Shown here piece after piece: positions 26,909 to 36,456 of a stretch of 64,000 nt of DNA. The position numbers were made by a program, and so were the translations under genes. This stretch comes from UBA7434 sp042090785 (GTDB taxonomy: Bacteria > Pseudomonadota > Gammaproteobacteria > Pseudomonadales > UBA7434). Positions within the stretch are counted from its first letter, which is position 1. Every line of letters starts with the position of its first letter. The notes beneath the pieces were generated by a model. The model did not search any database. It saw only the letters and a program-made list of their open reading frames with translations, and was not told the DNA's origin. The stretch is taken from positions 124,001 through 188,000 of the forward strand of contig JBELIP010000001.1 of NCBI GenBank assembly GCA_042090785.1, given 5' to 3'.

Positions 26909-27964
26909 TTAAGTGTTACGTCTAGCCACAACAGCCTTAGCTAACTGTGCTAAAGCCGCCTCGGTATCATCCCAACCAATACAGGCATCCGTAATACTTT
27001 GGCCATAAGTTAAGGGCTGGCCCTCAACCACTTTTTGCTGACCTTCAACTAAATGGCTCTCTATCATCACGCCAAATAATGCTTTATTACCACCCGCAAT
27101 TTGGCCCGCAACATCGGTACTCACATCCATCTGACGCTTAAACTGTTTATTACTATTGGCATGACTAAAGTCGACCATCACTTTACTATTCACGCCTGCT
27201 GCTGTTAATTGCTCTGAAGCAGCATTAACATGCTCCGCACTATAATTAGGCTCGGTACCGCCGCGTAAAATGATATGGCAATCCTTGTTGCCTTTTGTGG
27301 CAATAATCGCGGAGTGACCAAATTTAGTCACCGATAAAAAGTGATGCGGATTATTGGCAGCACCTATGCCATCAATAGCAATTCGAATACTGCCGTTGGT
27401 GCCGTTTTTAAACCCAACTGGACAAGACAGCCCTGATGACAACTCTCTATGCACCTGAGATTCAGTAGTACGCGCACCAATAGCACCCCAACTCATTAAG
27501 TCGGCAACATATTGCGGCGATATAACATCTAAAAATTCGCCTGCTGTTGGTAAACCCATATCATTGATATTGCATAGCAACTCACGCGCCACTCGCAAAC
27601 CTTCGTTAATTTTAAAGCTACCGTCCATATGTGGATCGTTGATTAACCCTTTCCAACCAACTGTGGTGCGCGGCTTTTCAAAATAAACACGCATTACCAC
27701 CTCTAACTCTCCTGCATATTGCTCACGCAAGGCTTTAAGCTTTGCTGCATACTCTAACGCTGCTTTTGTGTCGTGAATAGAACAGGGACCAACAATCACT
27801 AATAACCGGTCATTTTTATCGGTCAAAATATTGTGGATAGCTTCACGCGAATCAACAACTGTTGTCGCTGCAGTCGCTGAAAGTGGATAGCGCTCCATTA
27901 ATGCCACAGGTGGCAACAATTCCATAATTTGGTCAATACGAAGATCGTCAGTTTGGTGATTCAC
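26909..27964 (-). CDS. 3-deoxy-7-phosphoheptulonate synthase (class I)
   Basis: The first shikimate-pathway enzyme, joining phosphoenolpyruvate and erythrose 4-phosphate. The 351 residues carry LLVIVGPCSIHD, RVYFEKPRTTVGWKGLINDP, the metal-site GARTTESQVHRELSSGL and VMVDFSHANSNK, typical of the AroF/AroG/AroH group. Which amino acid inhibits it cannot be told. The start is a GTG at 27964. Its substrate erythrose 4-phosphate comes from transketolase, and the later pathway enzyme aroQ lies at 30707. Confidence 0.96.
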   Translation of the reverse strand: MNHQTDDLRIDQIMELLPPVALMERYPLSATAATTVVDSREAIHNILTDKNDRLLVIVGPCSIHDTKAALEYAAKLKALREQYAGELEVVMRVYFEKPRTTVGWKGLINDPHMDGSFKINEGLRVARELLCNINDMGLPTAGEFLDVISPQYVADLMSWGAIGARTTESQVHRELSSGLSCPVGFKNGTNGSIRIAIDGIGAANNPHHFLSVTKFGHSAIIATKGNKDCHIILRGGTEPNYSAEHVNAASEQLTAAGVNSKVMVDFSHANSNKQFKRQMDVSTDVAGQIAGGNKALFGVMIESHLVEGQQKVVEGQPLTYGQSITDACIGWDDTEAALAQLAKAVVARRNT

Positions 27965-28111
27965 GTTTTTAGTACTCTTATAGTTAAATATGTAGTGGAT
28001 AATTTTTTATTACTTCAATTCTAGCCGAACATTCTAACGGTTCCAGTATTGGGCGATAAAACGCAGTTATTAGCGAATATAGGCCAATTTTATTATTAAA
28101 CTGGGTGTATT

Positions 28112-29155
28112 CTAGCCTTTTGACAACAATTCTCGTAGATCAATAATACCGGCATTAGCGCGTGATATATAAGAAGCCATAACCAGTGAGTGATTAGCAA
28201 ACAATCCAAAGCCGCTGCCGTTTAGCACTACGGGGCTCCAAATAGCTTGTTGAGTTGATTCAAGTTCACGAATAATTTGCTGCAAGCTGACACGCGCATT
28301 TTTCTTTTCTAACACATCAGCAAAGTCGACTTCGATAGCTTTTAAAAAATGAATTAAAGCCCAAGTAGTGCCTCTGGATTCAAATAAGACATCATCAATT
28401 TTATTCCAGGCTGTTTTAACCTCAACTTCTTGCGGTGCAGCCGTCGATTGTTCCGCTGCAGCATCGCCTGCCAAATCGATATTTAAACGTTTTTGCCCAA
28501 CGCTCGCACTTAAGCGTTGTGACAAGCTGCCCAATCGCGTTTCAACCGTCGCCAACCACGCGTTTAAGTTATCCGCGCGGGCATAAAACTGAGAATCACT
28601 CTGGTTTGGATCGGACAATCGCAGTAAGTAATCGCGGGTATATTCAATACCCTCTTGGTACTCGTCCTCTGAGCGAGGCAATATCCAACTTTGATTATCA
28701 AAATTAAATCGTGGCTCAGCTATCGCTAAATCCCTATCTTCAGTGGACTGTGATTGCGAGCGACTAAAATTTTCGCGCATGGCTCGAGCAAGATCACGCA
28801 CCTGCACCAACACGCCAAATTCCCAGTTAGGAATATTATCTAACAATACTCCCGGCGGCAGAATATCGTTAGATAAAAATCCGCCGCGCTTATTCAATAA
28901 AGTACTGGCCACTTCGACTAATGCAACAGACGTCGTTGCACCCGTTACCGTGCCACGCTGCTGCTCAGTATTCATTTGCGCCGCTCGCTCAACCACATCA
29001 AATGACGCAGGCTCACTTGACCACATAAAAGCTAAAACCGTACACAGAAGAATATAAACCACTAAAAAAATGCCAAGCGCACGCGGAAGAAAGCCACTGT
29101 CCCACCAATCGGCAATATCTTCTTTGGTCATTTTAATGCGATCAAACATATCCAT
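28112..29155 (-). CDS. DUF2333 family membrane-anchored protein
   Basis: A 347-residue protein with one N-terminal membrane segment (ALGIFLVVYILLCTVLAFMW) after a short basic/acidic cytoplasmic start containing KEDIADWWDSGFLPR, and a large outside domain. The pattern matches DUF2333, found in gammaproteobacteria and of unknown function. Motifs include GGFLSNDILPPGVLLDNIPN and RGTTWALIHFLKAIEVDFA. It may be transcribed from its own promoter after the copper-chaperone gene. Confidence 0.85.
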   Translation of the reverse strand: MDMFDRIKMTKEDIADWWDSGFLPRALGIFLVVYILLCTVLAFMWSSEPASFDVVERAAQMNTEQQRGTVTGATTSVALVEVASTLLNKRGGFLSNDILPPGVLLDNIPNWEFGVLVQVRDLARAMRENFSRSQSQSTEDRDLAIAEPRFNFDNQSWILPRSEDEYQEGIEYTRDYLLRLSDPNQSDSQFYARADNLNAWLATVETRLGSLSQRLSASVGQKRLNIDLAGDAAAEQSTAAPQEVEVKTAWNKIDDVLFESRGTTWALIHFLKAIEVDFADVLEKKNARVSLQQIIRELESTQQAIWSPVVLNGSGFGLFANHSLVMASYISRANAGIIDLRELLSKG

Positions 29156-29220
29156 TAGTCGCTCTTATCTCTCTGTCTACTTAAAACGGCTGACACTAAA
29201 GTCTTTTTTAAAACCTCTTT

Positions 29221-29718
29221 TTAATGATGTCCTTTGTGCATATTTTTTTGTTTTAACGAACGAGCGCTTGCATTAACAATAACAGATTGGCCCGATTCAA
29301 GTTGTAACTCAATAGCAATCGAATCATCCAAACTCAGTCCCGCTTGCAAGCCAAATATCATCAAGTGGTAACCGCCTGGCTGAAGCAGAACAGTCTCACC
29401 GTCATCAATACTTAATATATCCACTTTACGCATTTTCATCATGCCGTTAACGTGAATATGGTTATGTAGCTCAATACTGGCTGCGCTGCTTGAGCGAAAC
29501 GCCGTTAACACTTGTGGCTGCCCGCTATTATTCTTTAGCTGCATATAAGCAGTAGTCATCGATCGGCCTGGAGGCGCTAATCGAAAATACGCATCGCTAA
29601 CCATTAAAGCTGGGGAACTTTCCTCAGCCGCCTGAAGAGAAGGGGTCGCAAGCAAAGAGACAGCAAATAATATGACATACAGAGCTAACGCATTAAAAAC
29701 AGAAGGTTTACACAACAA
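29221..29718 (-). CDS. Periplasmic copper chaperone PCu(A)C
   Basis: PCu(A)C proteins deliver Cu(I) to cytochrome c oxidase in the periplasm. After a signal peptide (cleavage likely after SLQA at residue 30) the copper-binding signature is exact: His85-X10-Met96-X21-His118-X-Met120. The start is a TTG at 29718 with GGAG nine bases upstream; no in-frame ATG exists. A C-terminal KNMHKGHH adds further possible ligands. It is divergent from the solo DsbD N-terminal domain gene; reduction of a copper-carrying thiol protein is a possible link, by inference. Confidence 0.92.
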   Translation of the reverse strand: MLCKPSVFNALALYVILFAVSLLATPSLQAAEESSPALMVSDAYFRLAPPGRSMTTAYMQLKNNSGQPQVLTAFRSSSAASIELHNHIHVNGMMKMRKVDILSIDDGETVLLQPGGYHLMIFGLQAGLSLDDSIAIELQLESGQSVIVNASARSLKQKNMHKGHH

Positions 29719-29968
29719 AACTCAATTCTCCATTGAATACTTTTAACATCATCATCGGCTAACACTATAACATTGCTAGTGTGCAGTTCGTGCTCATTAA
29801 CATGCCGGATGGAATTATTGCCGCAGACCCCAGTCAAAAATTCAATCAAACAAGCGTCTAGCAATAAATAACACTAAACTATAAGCTAGGCATCACTAAA
29901 CTGACTTCTAAATTGGCTGATAATTCTGATCATAAGACGGATAATAGGGCTATAAGGCATTATAAATA

Positions 29969-30502
29969 ATGATTAACAATATGACTGCTCCTTTATTTTT
30001 ACTGATTGCATTATGGGCTGCAAATTCTGTTGCTGGCGGCTTAAAAAGCGATGCCAACACATCCTCCTGGAGCAGCGACAATAACGCTAAAACTAGCAGC
30101 TTAGACAGCACAACCAGCTTTCTCGCTGTCGACGACGCCTTTCGTGTTTCACTGAACCACGATGGGGATGAAGCAACATTGGTATGGATAATTGCTCCTG
30201 AGCACTATCTTTACCGCCACGCATTTTCTGTAGCCATTAATATTCCTAACAGCGATGGCAGTATCGAACAAGTGGTTTTAACCCCTGAGACACGCTTTAG
30301 TCAGGGGATTAAAACCACCGATGATTACTTTGGCCCTGTCGAAATTTTCTATTATCAGGCCACCGCGCAACTCCCCATGAAGAGCATGACTGAATTGAAA
30401 AAACTCAGTAATAAACAAGCTCAATTAAGCATTCAATATCAAGGTTGTGCCGAGGCAGGCCTTTGCTACCCAGTACAAACACGCCAAATCAGTCTTCCTT
30501 AA
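29969..30502 (+). CDS. Solo DsbD N-terminal (alpha) domain protein
   Basis: A periplasmic immunoglobulin-like thiol carrier. The signal peptide MINNMTAPLFLLIALWAANS is followed by a low-complexity Ser/Asn linker and the domain itself. The redox pair Cys160 and Cys166 in YQGCAEAGLCYP has the E. coli nDsbD spacing, with the preceding DDYFGPVEIFYYQ also typical. The transmembrane beta and C-terminal gamma domains of DsbD are absent, although this is the usual dsbD position upstream of aroQ-accB in relatives. The TAA at 30500 is not followed by DsbD-like sequence. Confidence 0.85.
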   Translation: MINNMTAPLFLLIALWAANSVAGGLKSDANTSSWSSDNNAKTSSLDSTTSFLAVDDAFRVSLNHDGDEATLVWIIAPEHYLYRHAFSVAINIPNSDGSIEQVVLTPETRFSQGIKTTDDYFGPVEIFYYQATAQLPMKSMTELKKLSNKQAQLSIQYQGCAEAGLCYPVQTRQISLP

Positions 30503-30706
30503 CGCTAACAACTACTAACTAAGAGTCACAACGACTAATAAAAATATCTGTAAAAAAGCAATGAAATAACGTTAATTGTCGCTAAATTCGCCCATCCATC
30601 ACAAACACACTTGCAATCACCCCATTTAGTCCCTAGCATAGGCCTACTTTACTATTTTACAGTCCGCTATTCGCTTCTACTCATAGATCGAGGTTGTTTT
30701 AAGACG

Positions 30707-31147
30707 ATGCCTACAATTCTGGTACTAAACGGCCCTAATTTAAACCTTCTTGGCACTCGCGAACCCGAACAATACGGCACCGATACGCTAACGGACATCA
30801 ATCAGCGCCTCAACGTTATAGGCCAAGAAAATAACTGCACAATAGAGACATTGCAAAGCAATGCCGAGGTCGAACTGGTTGAACGCATCCATAAGGCCCG
30901 CGGCAATACTGACTTTATTATTATCAATCCCGCAGCGTTAACCCATACCAGCGTGGCACTTCGCGATGCGCTGCTAGGTGTTGACATCCCATTCATCGAA
31001 GTACATTTATCCAATATTTATTCACGCGAAACCTTTAGACATACGTCGTTTTTGTCGGATATTGCTGTAGGTGTTATCTCGGGATTAGGCGCAAAAAGCT
31101 ACGAACTGGCTTTAAACGCTGCTATTGACCAATTAAAAGGCGGATAA
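30707..31147 (+). CDS. aroQ: 3-dehydroquinate dehydratase, type II
   Basis: AroQ dehydrates 3-dehydroquinate in the shikimate pathway as a dodecamer. LVLNGPNLNLLGTREPEQYG holds the catalytic Tyr and Arg loop, followed by QSNAEVELVERIH, NPAALTHTSVALRDAL and EVHLSNI. I start at ATG 30707 (146 residues, the family size). The frame extends upstream to a TTG at 30611, which would add 32 unconserved residues. It precedes accB in the common aroQ-accB-accC order. Confidence 0.96.
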   Translation: MPTILVLNGPNLNLLGTREPEQYGTDTLTDINQRLNVIGQENNCTIETLQSNAEVELVERIHKARGNTDFIIINPAALTHTSVALRDALLGVDIPFIEVHLSNIYSRETFRHTSFLSDIAVGVISGLGAKSYELALNAAIDQLKGG

Positions 31148-31223
31148 ATAGCACCAAATCTAACAACTTTTATATGTTGCGATAACGGCAACAAAACAAA
31201 CCTAATTAAATGAGAGCCTATTT

Positions 31224-31691
31224 ATGGATATTAGAAAAGTAAAAAAACTAATTGAGTTATTAGAAGAATCCAACGTCCAAGAAATTGAAATTAAAGAAGG
31301 TGAAGAATCAGTACGCATTAGCCGCGGTGGTAATTCAGTGCAAATGGTTGCCGCGCCTGCTCCGGTTGCTGTTACTGCTTCACCGGCAGCCGCTCCTGCT
31401 ACTGCCGCCGCTGCTCCAGCGCCAGCTCCTGCCGTCGCTGAAAGTGCCGCACCTGCTGGCCATGCTATCTGTTCTCCCATGGTAGGTACGTTCTATCAAT
31501 CGCCTTCGCCAGATACGCCTGCATTTGTCTCGGTAGGACAAAGTGTTAATAAAGGTGATGTTGTCTGCATCGTAGAAGCAATGAAAATGATGAATCAAAT
31601 CGAAGCTGACCAATCCGGTGTTGTAGAAGCAATTCTGGTTAAAGATGGCGAGCCTGTCGAGTTTGATCAGCAGCTCATTATTATTTCTTAA
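31224..31691 (+). CDS. accB: Biotin carboxyl carrier protein of acetyl-CoA carboxylase
   Basis: AccB carries biotin between the carboxylase and transferase half reactions of fatty-acid synthesis. The 155 residues have the N-terminal helix (MDIRKVKKLIELLEESNVQE), an Ala/Pro-rich flexible linker (about residues 43-80) and the biotinyl domain with Lys121 in EAMKM. It is 153 bp upstream of accC and likely co-transcribed. Confidence 0.97.
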   Translation: MDIRKVKKLIELLEESNVQEIEIKEGEESVRISRGGNSVQMVAAPAPVAVTASPAAAPATAAAAPAPAPAVAESAAPAGHAICSPMVGTFYQSPSPDTPAFVSVGQSVNKGDVVCIVEAMKMMNQIEADQSGVVEAILVKDGEPVEFDQQLIIIS

Positions 31692-31844
31692 ATTAGAAGT
31701 GCTAACGCACTTGCTTAGCCTTAGCTGACAAAACAGCAAGGATTAACAAAGCCGCAAGCCGATGTCTGCTTATTCGCCATCCTTATCTTGCAATACTTAA
31801 AATGATTACGCACTCATTGCGAGTGACTCACAGGATTCATCACC

Positions 31845-33194
31845 ATGCTAAACAAAGTCGTTATCGCCAATCGCGGTGAAATCGCATTAAGAATACTTCG
31901 CGCCTGCCGTGAGCTCGGCATTAAAACAGTTGCTGTTCACAGCACAGCCGACGCCGACTTAATGCATGTTCGTCTCGCCGACGAAGCTGTCTGTATTGGG
32001 CCAGCCTCTTCTGCCAATAGTTATTTAAGTAGCCACGCCATTATTAGCGCTGCCGAAGTCACTAATGCCGATGGTATCCACCCCGGTTATGGTTTTTTAG
32101 CTGAAAACGCTGACTTTGCAGAGCAAGTAGAAAAAAGCGGCTTCAAATTTATTGGCCCTACCGCTGACGTTATTCGCATTATGGGTGACAAAGTTGCAGC
32201 TATTCAAGAAATGCAAAAAGCCGGTGTGCCAACTGTTCCTGGATCAAACGGCCCGCTCACTGATGATGCTGCGCGCTCTATTGGCATTGCTAGTGACATT
32301 GGCTACCCCGTTATTATTAAAGCGGCTGCTGGTGGTGGCGGTCGAGGAATGCGCGTTGTTGAAGAAGAGTCAAGCCTTATTAGCTCTATTGCGTTAACCA
32401 AAGCTGAATCAAAAGCAGCCTTTGGCGATGACACCGTGTATTTAGAAAAATTTCTTGGCAATCCTCGCCATGTTGAAATACAAGTGCTTGCCGACGGCCA
32501 AGGCCAAGCCATTCACTTAGGTGATCGCGATTGCTCTTTACAACGTCGCCACCAAAAAGTGATTGAAGAAGCGCCGGCACCGTTAATCCCTGATGACTTA
32601 AGAAATGAAGTCGCCGCTGCATGCACCCAAGCCTGTATTCAAATTGGCTATCGTGGCGCAGGTACTTTTGAATTCTTATACGAAGACGGTGGTTTTTACT
32701 TTATAGAAATGAACACCCGTGTTCAGGTAGAGCACCCGGTTTCTGAAATGATTACGGGCGTTGATATTGTTAAAGAACAATTGTTAATTGCCTCTGGCGA
32801 TAAACTTTCAATGACGCAAGACGACGTTAAATTTAATGGCCATGCCATTGAATGTCGAATTAATGCCGAAGACCCTGATACGTTTATGCCTAGCCCTGGA
32901 TTAATTAAACACTTCCATGCCCCTGGCGGTAATGGTGTGCGTGTTGATTCACATATTTATAGTGGTTATAAAGTGCCACCGCATTATGATTCTTTAATTG
33001 CTAAAGTGATTACCTACGCCGGCGATCGTGACACTGCGCTCACTCGCATGGCTAACGCCTTAGATGAGTTGGTCGTTGATGGCATTAAAACTAACACTGC
33101 ACTGCACCAACGATTAGTTCGTGATACTGAATTTCGCTGCGGCGGTGTTAACATTCACTACCTTGAACAGAAACTAGAAAACGAAGCTAAATAA
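31845..33194 (+). CDS. accC: Biotin carboxylase of acetyl-CoA carboxylase
   Basis: AccC carboxylates biotin on AccB with ATP and bicarbonate. It starts KVVIANRGEIALRILRACRE, has the ATP-grasp glycine loop AAAGGGGRGMRVV, the active-site region MNTRVQVEHPVSEMITG, and the C-terminal carboxylase domain. The 449 residues are standard. prmA begins 5 bp after its stop, so accB-accC-prmA form an operon. Confidence 0.98.
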   Translation: MLNKVVIANRGEIALRILRACRELGIKTVAVHSTADADLMHVRLADEAVCIGPASSANSYLSSHAIISAAEVTNADGIHPGYGFLAENADFAEQVEKSGFKFIGPTADVIRIMGDKVAAIQEMQKAGVPTVPGSNGPLTDDAARSIGIASDIGYPVIIKAAAGGGGRGMRVVEEESSLISSIALTKAESKAAFGDDTVYLEKFLGNPRHVEIQVLADGQGQAIHLGDRDCSLQRRHQKVIEEAPAPLIPDDLRNEVAAACTQACIQIGYRGAGTFEFLYEDGGFYFIEMNTRVQVEHPVSEMITGVDIVKEQLLIASGDKLSMTQDDVKFNGHAIECRINAEDPDTFMPSPGLIKHFHAPGGNGVRVDSHIYSGYKVPPHYDSLIAKVITYAGDRDTALTRMANALDELVVDGIKTNTALHQRLVRDTEFRCGGVNIHYLEQKLENEAK

Positions 33195-33199
33195 CGCTA

Positions 33200-34117
33200 A
33201 TGAGCTGGCTGCAACTGCATATTGATACCGATGAAGCCAGCACTAGCGACCTTGAATCGGCACTGCTGGAGCTAGGTGCCGTATCGGTTACCTTGCAAGA
33301 CAATGCCGACCAACCGCTGCTTGAACCCGGCGTTGGTGAAACACCTTTGTGGGATGTTATTCAATTAACCGCCTTATTTGATGGTGAAAGCAATACACAA
33401 ACCATTGTCGAGCGTCTAAGTAAAACGCTGGACGGTGCCCTGCCTACACATCGCTTTGAGAAACTCGACGACCAAGATTGGGAGCGTAGCTGGCTTAATG
33501 ATTTTGAGCCGCTTCGCTTTGGCGAAAAGCTATGGATTTGCCCAAGCTGGTTCGAGCCACCCGAGCCCAATGCCATTAATATTGCACTCGACCCTGGTTT
33601 GGCTTTTGGCACAGGCACACACCAAACCACTGCGCTATGCCTTGAATGGCTAGAGCAAGCATCCTTAAAAGACAAAATCATTATCGATTACGGTTGCGGC
33701 TCTGGCATTCTGGCTATTGCCGCCCTATTACTTGGCGCAAAACAAGCCATATGTGTCGATAACGATCCGCAAGCATTAGCCGCTACGCTTTCAAATGCCG
33801 CACAAAATAACATTAGCAATGACCACTTAATTGTCTGCAGCCCAGAACAATTAAACTCAACACTTGCCGAACGGGGGCTAGCCACCGACGGTTTTGATTT
33901 AGTGATTGCTAATATATTAGCAGGGCCACTCATCTCCTTAGTCGATAATCTCATCGGCCTACTCAATACTCATGGTGAAATTATCTTATCGGGCATTTTG
34001 GATCACCAAGCTGCATCCGTCGAACAAGCTTATAACCCCCATATTGATTTTTATCCTCAGGCTAATCGTGACGAATGGATGCGCCTGAGTGGAAAAAAAG
34101 CGCGACTAACAAGCTAA
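33200..34117 (+). CDS. prmA: Ribosomal protein L11 methyltransferase
   Basis: PrmA trimethylates ribosomal protein L11. The N-terminal L11-binding domain contains WLQLHIDTDEASTSDLESAL and WERSWLNDFEPLRFGEKLWI. The SAM domain shows the PGLAFGTGTHQTT, IIDYGCGSGILAIAA and NILAGPLISL motifs (the last is the usual NILA/NPPY-like region). The 305-residue length fits. It follows accC by 5 bp, a conserved arrangement. Confidence 0.96.
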   Translation: MSWLQLHIDTDEASTSDLESALLELGAVSVTLQDNADQPLLEPGVGETPLWDVIQLTALFDGESNTQTIVERLSKTLDGALPTHRFEKLDDQDWERSWLNDFEPLRFGEKLWICPSWFEPPEPNAINIALDPGLAFGTGTHQTTALCLEWLEQASLKDKIIIDYGCGSGILAIAALLLGAKQAICVDNDPQALAATLSNAAQNNISNDHLIVCSPEQLNSTLAERGLATDGFDLVIANILAGPLISLVDNLIGLLNTHGEIILSGILDHQAASVEQAYNPHIDFYPQANRDEWMRLSGKKARLTS

Positions 34118-34220
34118 ACTAGATCTACCTCTCAGTTAATCGCCATAGGTATTTATATAGTTCGCCATTCATTTATTCATACACCTGCATCGCTAGACAC
34201 CACGGGAAGCGGTGTCACTC

Positions 34221-35108
34221 ATGATTAGTCAATGCCCTAACTGCAAAACTCGCTTTACCATCAGTGAAGAAAAGCTCAATGTCGCTGGCGGCAATGTTCG
34301 TTGCGGTGCCTGTATGAAGGTGTTTTCTGCAAGCGATTATCAAATACAAACGCCAGCGGCCATCACCAACAACAACCCTGCTGATAATGCCACAACAGCT
34401 TCAACGTCTAATCATGAAGTGACCCGTGAATGGCTCAGTGATTTACTGACCGAGTCAGAAGCCGACACAGATAAAATTAATGCACCCGACACCCTGCAGT
34501 GCATCTTGCCACAGAATGACACAGCAGAAGAAGATGCCCGCAAAGAACACGCTATTAATAGCATGGTTGGTTTTGAGCCCCCACCAACAATAGAGGCACC
34601 CCCCATTGAAATAACGAAAAGCGACAAACCCTCGCTTAAAAATCGACTGCTTAGCGTTATTGGTGCAGGTTTATGCTTAGCACTTTTATTAGCACTTGGA
34701 CTTCATTGGCTGCTAGCTCACCCCGATCAATTTAAAGACCATCCGCGCTGGGGAGCTGCTTACCGCCTAGCCTGCCACGTGCGAGCTTGCCAACAAACGC
34801 TATCGGCAAACGATTATCAAACGCAATCCCTACGAATAATAAGTCACCCAGAACAACCCAGCACTCTGCGGTTAGAAGCCGTGATTATTAACCGTACTCA
34901 ACGCCAATTACCCTTTCCAACCATTGAAGTGCAGTTTAATAATATAGAAAAGCGGCCTTTAACACGCTATTCCTTAAATGCTGCCGAATACCTTAATGGC
35001 GAACTACAAGGCGCCGAATATTTTGCCCCAGCAACGCCAGTCCGTGTATCAGTGAATATCCCCGATCCTGGAGCCACAGCCGTCAACTATTCCATAAAAC
35101 TAAAATAA
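34221..35108 (+). CDS. Zinc-ribbon and DUF3426 membrane protein
   Basis: The N-terminus MISQCPNCKTRFTISEEKL and then VRCGACMKVF form the four-Cys MJ0042-type zinc ribbon. A disordered acidic linker leads to one membrane segment (LLSVIGAGLCLALLLALGLHWLLA), after which the DUF3426 domain lies outside (LRLEAVIINRTQRQLPFPTIEVQF and similar). The ATG is at 34221; a GTG three codons upstream is less likely. This family commonly sits between prmA and dusB in Pseudomonas relatives. The function is not established. Confidence 0.88.
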   Translation: MISQCPNCKTRFTISEEKLNVAGGNVRCGACMKVFSASDYQIQTPAAITNNNPADNATTASTSNHEVTREWLSDLLTESEADTDKINAPDTLQCILPQNDTAEEDARKEHAINSMVGFEPPPTIEAPPIEITKSDKPSLKNRLLSVIGAGLCLALLLALGLHWLLAHPDQFKDHPRWGAAYRLACHVRACQQTLSANDYQTQSLRIISHPEQPSTLRLEAVIINRTQRQLPFPTIEVQFNNIEKRPLTRYSLNAAEYLNGELQGAEYFAPATPVRVSVNIPDPGATAVNYSIKLK

Positions 35109-35253
35109 ATCGTTATAAGCCTGCGGCCATTAAAAGCACCTTAACTGTTCGACAAATACTGTTGGCATGAGGTAAGCATTCACTTATGATATCTGCCAAT
35201 TCATTTAGCGCGGTTATGTATCAATTCGGTGATATCTTTTAACATTATAAACA

Positions 35254-36456
35254 ATGATTAATATTGGCTCTTATCAATTGGCTGGGCGGGCAGTTTTAGC
35301 CCCAATGGCTGGCGTAACAGACTTTCCTTTTCGACAAGTCTGCCGACGCTTAGGTGCCAGCATGGTAACGGCCGAAATGAGTGCCAGTAACCCAGCATTA
35401 AGGAATACCCGCAAATCGCAATTACGTCTTACAAACCCCGATGATGCCGAACCTCGGACTATTCAAATTGTCGGCACAGAACCGCTTCAAATGGCGGCTG
35501 CAGCCCAATATCAGGTTGAATTTGGCGCCCAAATCGTCGATATCAACATGGGCTGCCCGGCCAAAAAAGTCTGTAAAAAGCTCGCTGGCTCGGCATTAAT
35601 GAAAGATACCGGCCTCGTCAGAGAAATACTGACAGCAGTGGTTAACAGCGTTAATGTTCCCGTCACGCTAAAAATTCGTACTGGCTGGGATCCAGCAAGT
35701 CGCAATGCGGTTGAAATTGCTAAAATGGCCGAAGATTTAGGAATTCAGTCGCTGGCAGTGCATGGTCGAACTCGCGCCTGCAGGTTCCATGGTTTGGCAG
35801 AATACGATACTATAGGCGAAGTAGTTCAGGCGGTTAATATCCCAGTGTTTGCTAATGGCGATATATGCTCAGCAACAAAAGCAAAAACTGTTTTGGATTA
35901 CACGGGCGCCGACGGTGTGATGATCGGTCGGGGCGCACAAGGAAGACCTTGGATTTTTTCTGAAATTAATGATTTGCTCAATAATAAAATAGCGACAAGC
36001 GAATTTTTCACAGCTAAATCATTGAACTTAAATTACACAAGAAACCAAGAACAGCTTATAATGGATCACCTTTTACACATTCATGATTACTATGGTGATG
36101 TGGACAGAGGAAATAATAATGATCAACGCCCGACACGGGTGGAAACAGCGCTAAAAAGTGAAGACTGTAAGAAAAACCGCAACACAGAAAAATACACAGA
36201 ACTCGCTGTAAGGATTAGTCGAAAGCATATTTGTTGGTATTTTGAACAAATGATTCAAACGCTTGTCGATCAGTACAACAAAACGGATTTAAGCTTAATG
36301 GAAAGTCGAGGATTAGAACAAGAAGTAAATCGACGGATCGTGAGCATAAAGACTGCTAAAAAGCAGTTTAACCAGTTAAGCAGCTGCACCGCGCAACTGG
36401 AGCACGTAAAACACTTTTTTGGGGAACTTCAAACTACAGGGGACATCGCAGCATGA
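35254..36456 (+). CDS. dusB: tRNA-dihydrouridine synthase B, with extra inserts
   Basis: DusB reduces uridine in the tRNA D-loop with FMN. The catalytic barrel is intact: LAPMAGVTDFPFRQVCRRLG, DINMGCPAKKVCKK (catalytic Cys), KIRTGWD, HGRTRAC and MIGRGAQGRPWIF. At 400 residues it is far longer than E. coli DusB (321). The surplus is in the C-terminal half: a polar segment between HDYYGDVDRG and ELAVRISRKHICWYF (about 30 residues) and further additions before and after. The stop overlaps the fis start by 4 bp. Confidence 0.94.
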   Translation: MINIGSYQLAGRAVLAPMAGVTDFPFRQVCRRLGASMVTAEMSASNPALRNTRKSQLRLTNPDDAEPRTIQIVGTEPLQMAAAAQYQVEFGAQIVDINMGCPAKKVCKKLAGSALMKDTGLVREILTAVVNSVNVPVTLKIRTGWDPASRNAVEIAKMAEDLGIQSLAVHGRTRACRFHGLAEYDTIGEVVQAVNIPVFANGDICSATKAKTVLDYTGADGVMIGRGAQGRPWIFSEINDLLNNKIATSEFFTAKSLNLNYTRNQEQLIMDHLLHIHDYYGDVDRGNNNDQRPTRVETALKSEDCKKNRNTEKYTELAVRISRKHICWYFEQMIQTLVDQYNKTDLSLMESRGLEQEVNRRIVSIKTAKKQFNQLSSCTAQLEHVKHFFGELQTTGDIAA

